From: Actinomadura cremea
GTDB taxonomy: Bacteria; Actinomycetota; Actinomycetes; Streptosporangiales; Streptosporangiaceae
Length of the DNA stretch: 32,472 bases
Assembly (NCBI RefSeq): GCF_014648495.1
Contig: NZ_BMRF01000037.1
Location: forward strand, 1-32,472
Reading direction: 5' to 3'
Every line of letters starts with the position of its first letter. Within the stretch, counting starts at the first letter, position 1. Below are positions 30,686-32,472 of the stretch, piece by piece. The notes under the pieces were generated by a model, which saw only the letters and a program-made list of their open reading frames with translations, did no database searches and was not told the origin of the DNA. A program made the translations under genes and the position numbers.

Positions 30686-31459
30686 TCAGGGAGTCCGCTC
30701 CCACCCGCTGGGCGGCCGGTGCATGCCGAGCTGCTCGTCCCGGCTGCGGTAGACGATGTAGGGGCGCGTCAGGTAGCCGACGGGCGCGGTCAGCATGTGC
30801 ACGAGGCGGGTGAACGGCCAGATCGCGAACAGCACCAGGGCGCTGAGCGCGTGGAGCTGGAACAGGATCGGCACGCCGGCCATCAGGTCCGGGTCGGGCC
30901 GCAGGTAGAAGACCGACCGGAACCAGGGGGACACCGTCTCGCGGTAGTCGTACCCGCCGCCGACGATGTTCGCGGCGACGGTGGCGGTGAGACCGAGCAC
31001 GATCGTCACCGCGAGGACCGCGTACATGAGCTTGTCGTTGCGGGTCGTCGCGGAGAACACCGGGCCGACGGTGCGGCGCCGGTAGATCAGGATCGCCAGG
31101 CCCGCCAGCGTGCAGAACCCCGCGACGGTGCCGAGCGTCACGGCGACCAGGTGGTAGGTGTGCTCGGTGATCCCGGCGGCCTCGGTCCACGCGTCGGGGA
31201 CCAGCAGCCCGCCGACGTGCCCGAGCGCCACCATCAGGATGCCGAAGTGGAACAGCGGGCTGCCGATGCGCAGCAGCCGCCGCTCGTAGAGCTGGGACGA
31301 GCGGGTCGTCCAGCCGAACTTGTCGTACCGGTACCGCCACACGTGCCCGAGCACGAAGATCGCGATGGCGACGTACGGGAGGGCCACCCACAGCAGGACG
31401 GACCCGACGCCCGCCCGGCCTCCGTCCGCTGCGGCGGCGATCGGGGCGAGATCGGTCAT
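30686..31459 (-). CDS. narI: Respiratory nitrate reductase gamma subunit (cytochrome b)
   Basis: The 257-residue product has five membrane segments, for example VLLWVALPYVAIAIFVLGHV, LFHFGILMVALGHVGGLLVP, and LHALSALVLFAIWPFTRLVH. Conserved histidines in FHFGILMVALGH and in LHALS/RLVHML are in the places of the two b-heme ligands. NarI takes electrons from menaquinol and passes them to NarH on the inner face of the membrane. It overlaps narJ by four bases (ATGA at 31456-31459) and is the last gene of the operon. Confidence 0.95.
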   Translation of the reverse strand: MTDLAPIAAAADGGRAGVGSVLLWVALPYVAIAIFVLGHVWRYRYDKFGWTTRSSQLYERRLLRIGSPLFHFGILMVALGHVGGLLVPDAWTEAAGITEHTYHLVAVTLGTVAGFCTLAGLAILIYRRRTVGPVFSATTRNDKLMYAVLAVTIVLGLTATVAANIVGGGYDYRETVSPWFRSVFYLRPDPDLMAGVPILFQLHALSALVLFAIWPFTRLVHMLTAPVGYLTRPYIVYRSRDEQLGMHRPPSGWERTP

Positions 31460-32133
31460 GAGCGGGCCTCCAGCAGTACGGGGTCGGGCAGCAGGACGGG
31501 GCCCGACGCGGCCCCGTACGGCGCGAGGCCGACCTGCTCTTCGGGCGGGCCCTCGGCGACGAGGCGGGCGACGTCCCGCGAGATGTCGCCGGTGAGCGGC
31601 GGGAGCGTCGCCGAGACCGCGTCCAGGACGCCGGTCCACGGCGACCCCGCCTCGGTGAGGGCCAGCCGCAGCAGTTCCAGCCCGGCGCGGTGCTCGAGCA
31701 GCAGGCGGCGGCCCTCGGCGAGGTCCCCGGTCGCGGCGAACTCCAGCACGACCGCGAGATGGTCGGGCAGCTCGCCGTCCAGGACGAGCCCCGCCGCGTC
31801 GTACGTCTGCTTGAACCGCAGCAGGGCCATGCCCCGCTTCCGCGTGTCGCCGCAGGCGAAGTACGTCAGGTAGGGGCAGGAGCGCTTGCGCTGGTCGAAC
31901 GTCGTCACGTAGTCGGCGGCGAGCACCTGCGGCGAGGTCGTCTCGAGATGGTCGAGGACGCCGCCGAGCGGTCCCGCGACGGGCGCGGGCAGGCCCCGCA
32001 GCGCCCGGCGCAGCACCGGAAGCCGGCCGAGCAGGTCCTCGTCGGGATAGCCGAGCAGCAGCGACGCCGCCTGCCAGGCCGTGGCCAGCCGGGCATCGTC
32101 CAGTACAGGCGCGGCGGGGTGCTTCGTCTTCAC
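31456..32133 (-). CDS. narJ: Nitrate reductase molybdenum cofactor assembly chaperone
   Basis: The 225-residue product is a NarJ/TorD-like helical chaperone: ATAWQAASLLLGYPDEDLLG near the start, then the landmark DYVTTFDQRKRSCPYLTYFA and RKRGMALLRFKQTYDAAGLV. It binds NarG and allows insertion of the Mo-bisMGD cofactor, and is not part of the final enzyme. The start is the GTG at 32131-32133, which overlaps the narH stop (GTGA), as is usual in this operon. The C-terminal tail (ASGPVLLPDPVLLEARS) overlaps the narI start. Confidence 0.95.
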   Translation of the reverse strand: MKTKHPAAPVLDDARLATAWQAASLLLGYPDEDLLGRLPVLRRALRGLPAPVAGPLGGVLDHLETTSPQVLAADYVTTFDQRKRSCPYLTYFACGDTRKRGMALLRFKQTYDAAGLVLDGELPDHLAVVLEFAATGDLAEGRRLLLEHRAGLELLRLALTEAGSPWTGVLDAVSATLPPLTGDISRDVARLVAEGPPEEQVGLAPYGAASGPVLLPDPVLLEARS

Positions 32134-32472
32134 GGCTTGGGCTCCGTTCCGGTGTCGCCGTCCTCGCGGGCCGGGAACAGCCCGGCGGGGGCGCCCTTTC
32201 CGTCCCAGTTGAGGAGGTTGACGCGCTTGTGCTTGTCGGCGGGATCGACGGAGCTGTCGGCCGTCTGCCGCTGCTTGAGCATGTGGAAGTTCTCGACGGC
32301 GATCGGCGACGCGCCACCGGACGCCTCGCCGAACGGCCCGGAGCCGCCCATGCCGGGCCCGCCCTCGTAGTCCAGGCTGCACTCGGTGGCGAGTTCTTCC
32401 AGGTTGTGCGCCTGTTCGGCGTGTGCGGTGGGGATGACGTAGCGCTCGTCGTATTTGGCGAGGGCGAGCAGC
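32130..32472 (-). CDS. narH: Respiratory nitrate reductase beta subunit, C-terminal part (5' end outside the window)
   Basis: The last 113 residues of NarH are present. They begin LLALAKYDERYVIPTAHAEQ and continue with AHNLEELATECSLDYEGGPG, then end in a polar tail with VNLLNWDGKGAPAGLF. This is the conserved C-terminus of actinomycete NarH, with RYVIPTAH and the YNLDGG-like tail; the Fe-S cluster cysteines lie in the part outside the window. Gene order narH-narJ-narI on the minus strand implies that narG lies further right. Confidence 0.92.
   Translation of the reverse strand, partial: LLALAKYDERYVIPTAHAEQAHNLEELATECSLDYEGGPGMGGSGPFGEASGGASPIAVENFHMLKQRQTADSSVDPADKHKRVNLLNWDGKGAPAGLFPAREDGDTGTEPKP

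Noticed and set aside
1-32472. CRISPR arrays, rRNA genes, complete tRNA genes
   Set aside because: I saw no regularly spaced repeats with unique spacers, no rRNA sequence, and only the half tRNA at 6746-6789.

Overview
The window is high-GC DNA from a filamentous actinomycete. The codon bias towards G/C in third positions, frequent GTG starts, strong GGAGG ribosome sites, NarL-type two-component genes and a DosR-type dormancy locus fit the Streptosporangiales, for example an Actinomadura-like genus. The genus is an inference from gene content only.

Layout. 1-3.9 kb is a scrap zone: a transposase gene broken by two frameshifts, an intact HEAT-repeat gene and a decayed ABC ATPase. 3.97-6.4 kb holds a lipoprotein gene and a three-gene sigma-factor unit (small membrane protein, sigma factor, LuxR-type HTH protein). 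6.4-8.6 kb is a mobile-element scar: the 3' half of a tRNA-Arg(TCT), flanking direct repeats, a truncated tyrosine integrase, a lipoprotein gene with a hexanucleotide repeat, and about 650 bases without a convincing gene. 8.6-12.3 kb is a four-gene operon: ABC ATPase, ABC-2 permease, histidine kinase, response regulator.

The most interesting region is 12.4-19.5 kb. A cytochrome P450 gene is followed 40 bases later by an 18-base ORF encoding MRYLH, preceded by a near-perfect Shine-Dalgarno sequence and followed by a strong hairpin. This matches the biarylitide class of minimal RiPPs, in which a P450 cross-links the aromatic residues of a pentapeptide MRYxH. An exporter gene is divergent on one side. 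On the other side is a tightly packed set with a secreted M28 aminopeptidase, an aspartyl/asparaginyl beta-hydroxylase-type dioxygenase, a methyltransferase and a sulfotransferase. I infer an extended biarylitide-like pathway: cross-linking by P450, removal of Met-Arg by the aminopeptidase, and possible hydroxylation, methylation and sulfation.

19.6-24.4 kb holds a GNAT gene, a pirin gene, a decayed GNAT, a MarR regulator, a junction of two gene fragments (class III lanthipeptide synthetase LanKC and an acyl-CoA ligase C-terminus), and an MFS exporter with a Fur/Zur-like AT-rich site upstream. 24.5-26.4 kb has a dihydrodipicolinate-reductase-like oxidoreductase and a TetR regulator; the TetR gene is bracketed by two copies of TGACCnGAGTCA.

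26.4-32.5 kb looks like a hypoxia/dormancy locus. It has an Acg-type nitroreductase, a nitronate-monooxygenase-like flavoprotein, a radical SAM/SPASM protein, a PNPOx-like protein, and the 3' part of a respiratory nitrate reductase operon (narH-narJ-narI). Two identical DosR-box-like palindromes (GGGACCTTCGTCCC) sit before the nitroreductase and PNPOx genes.
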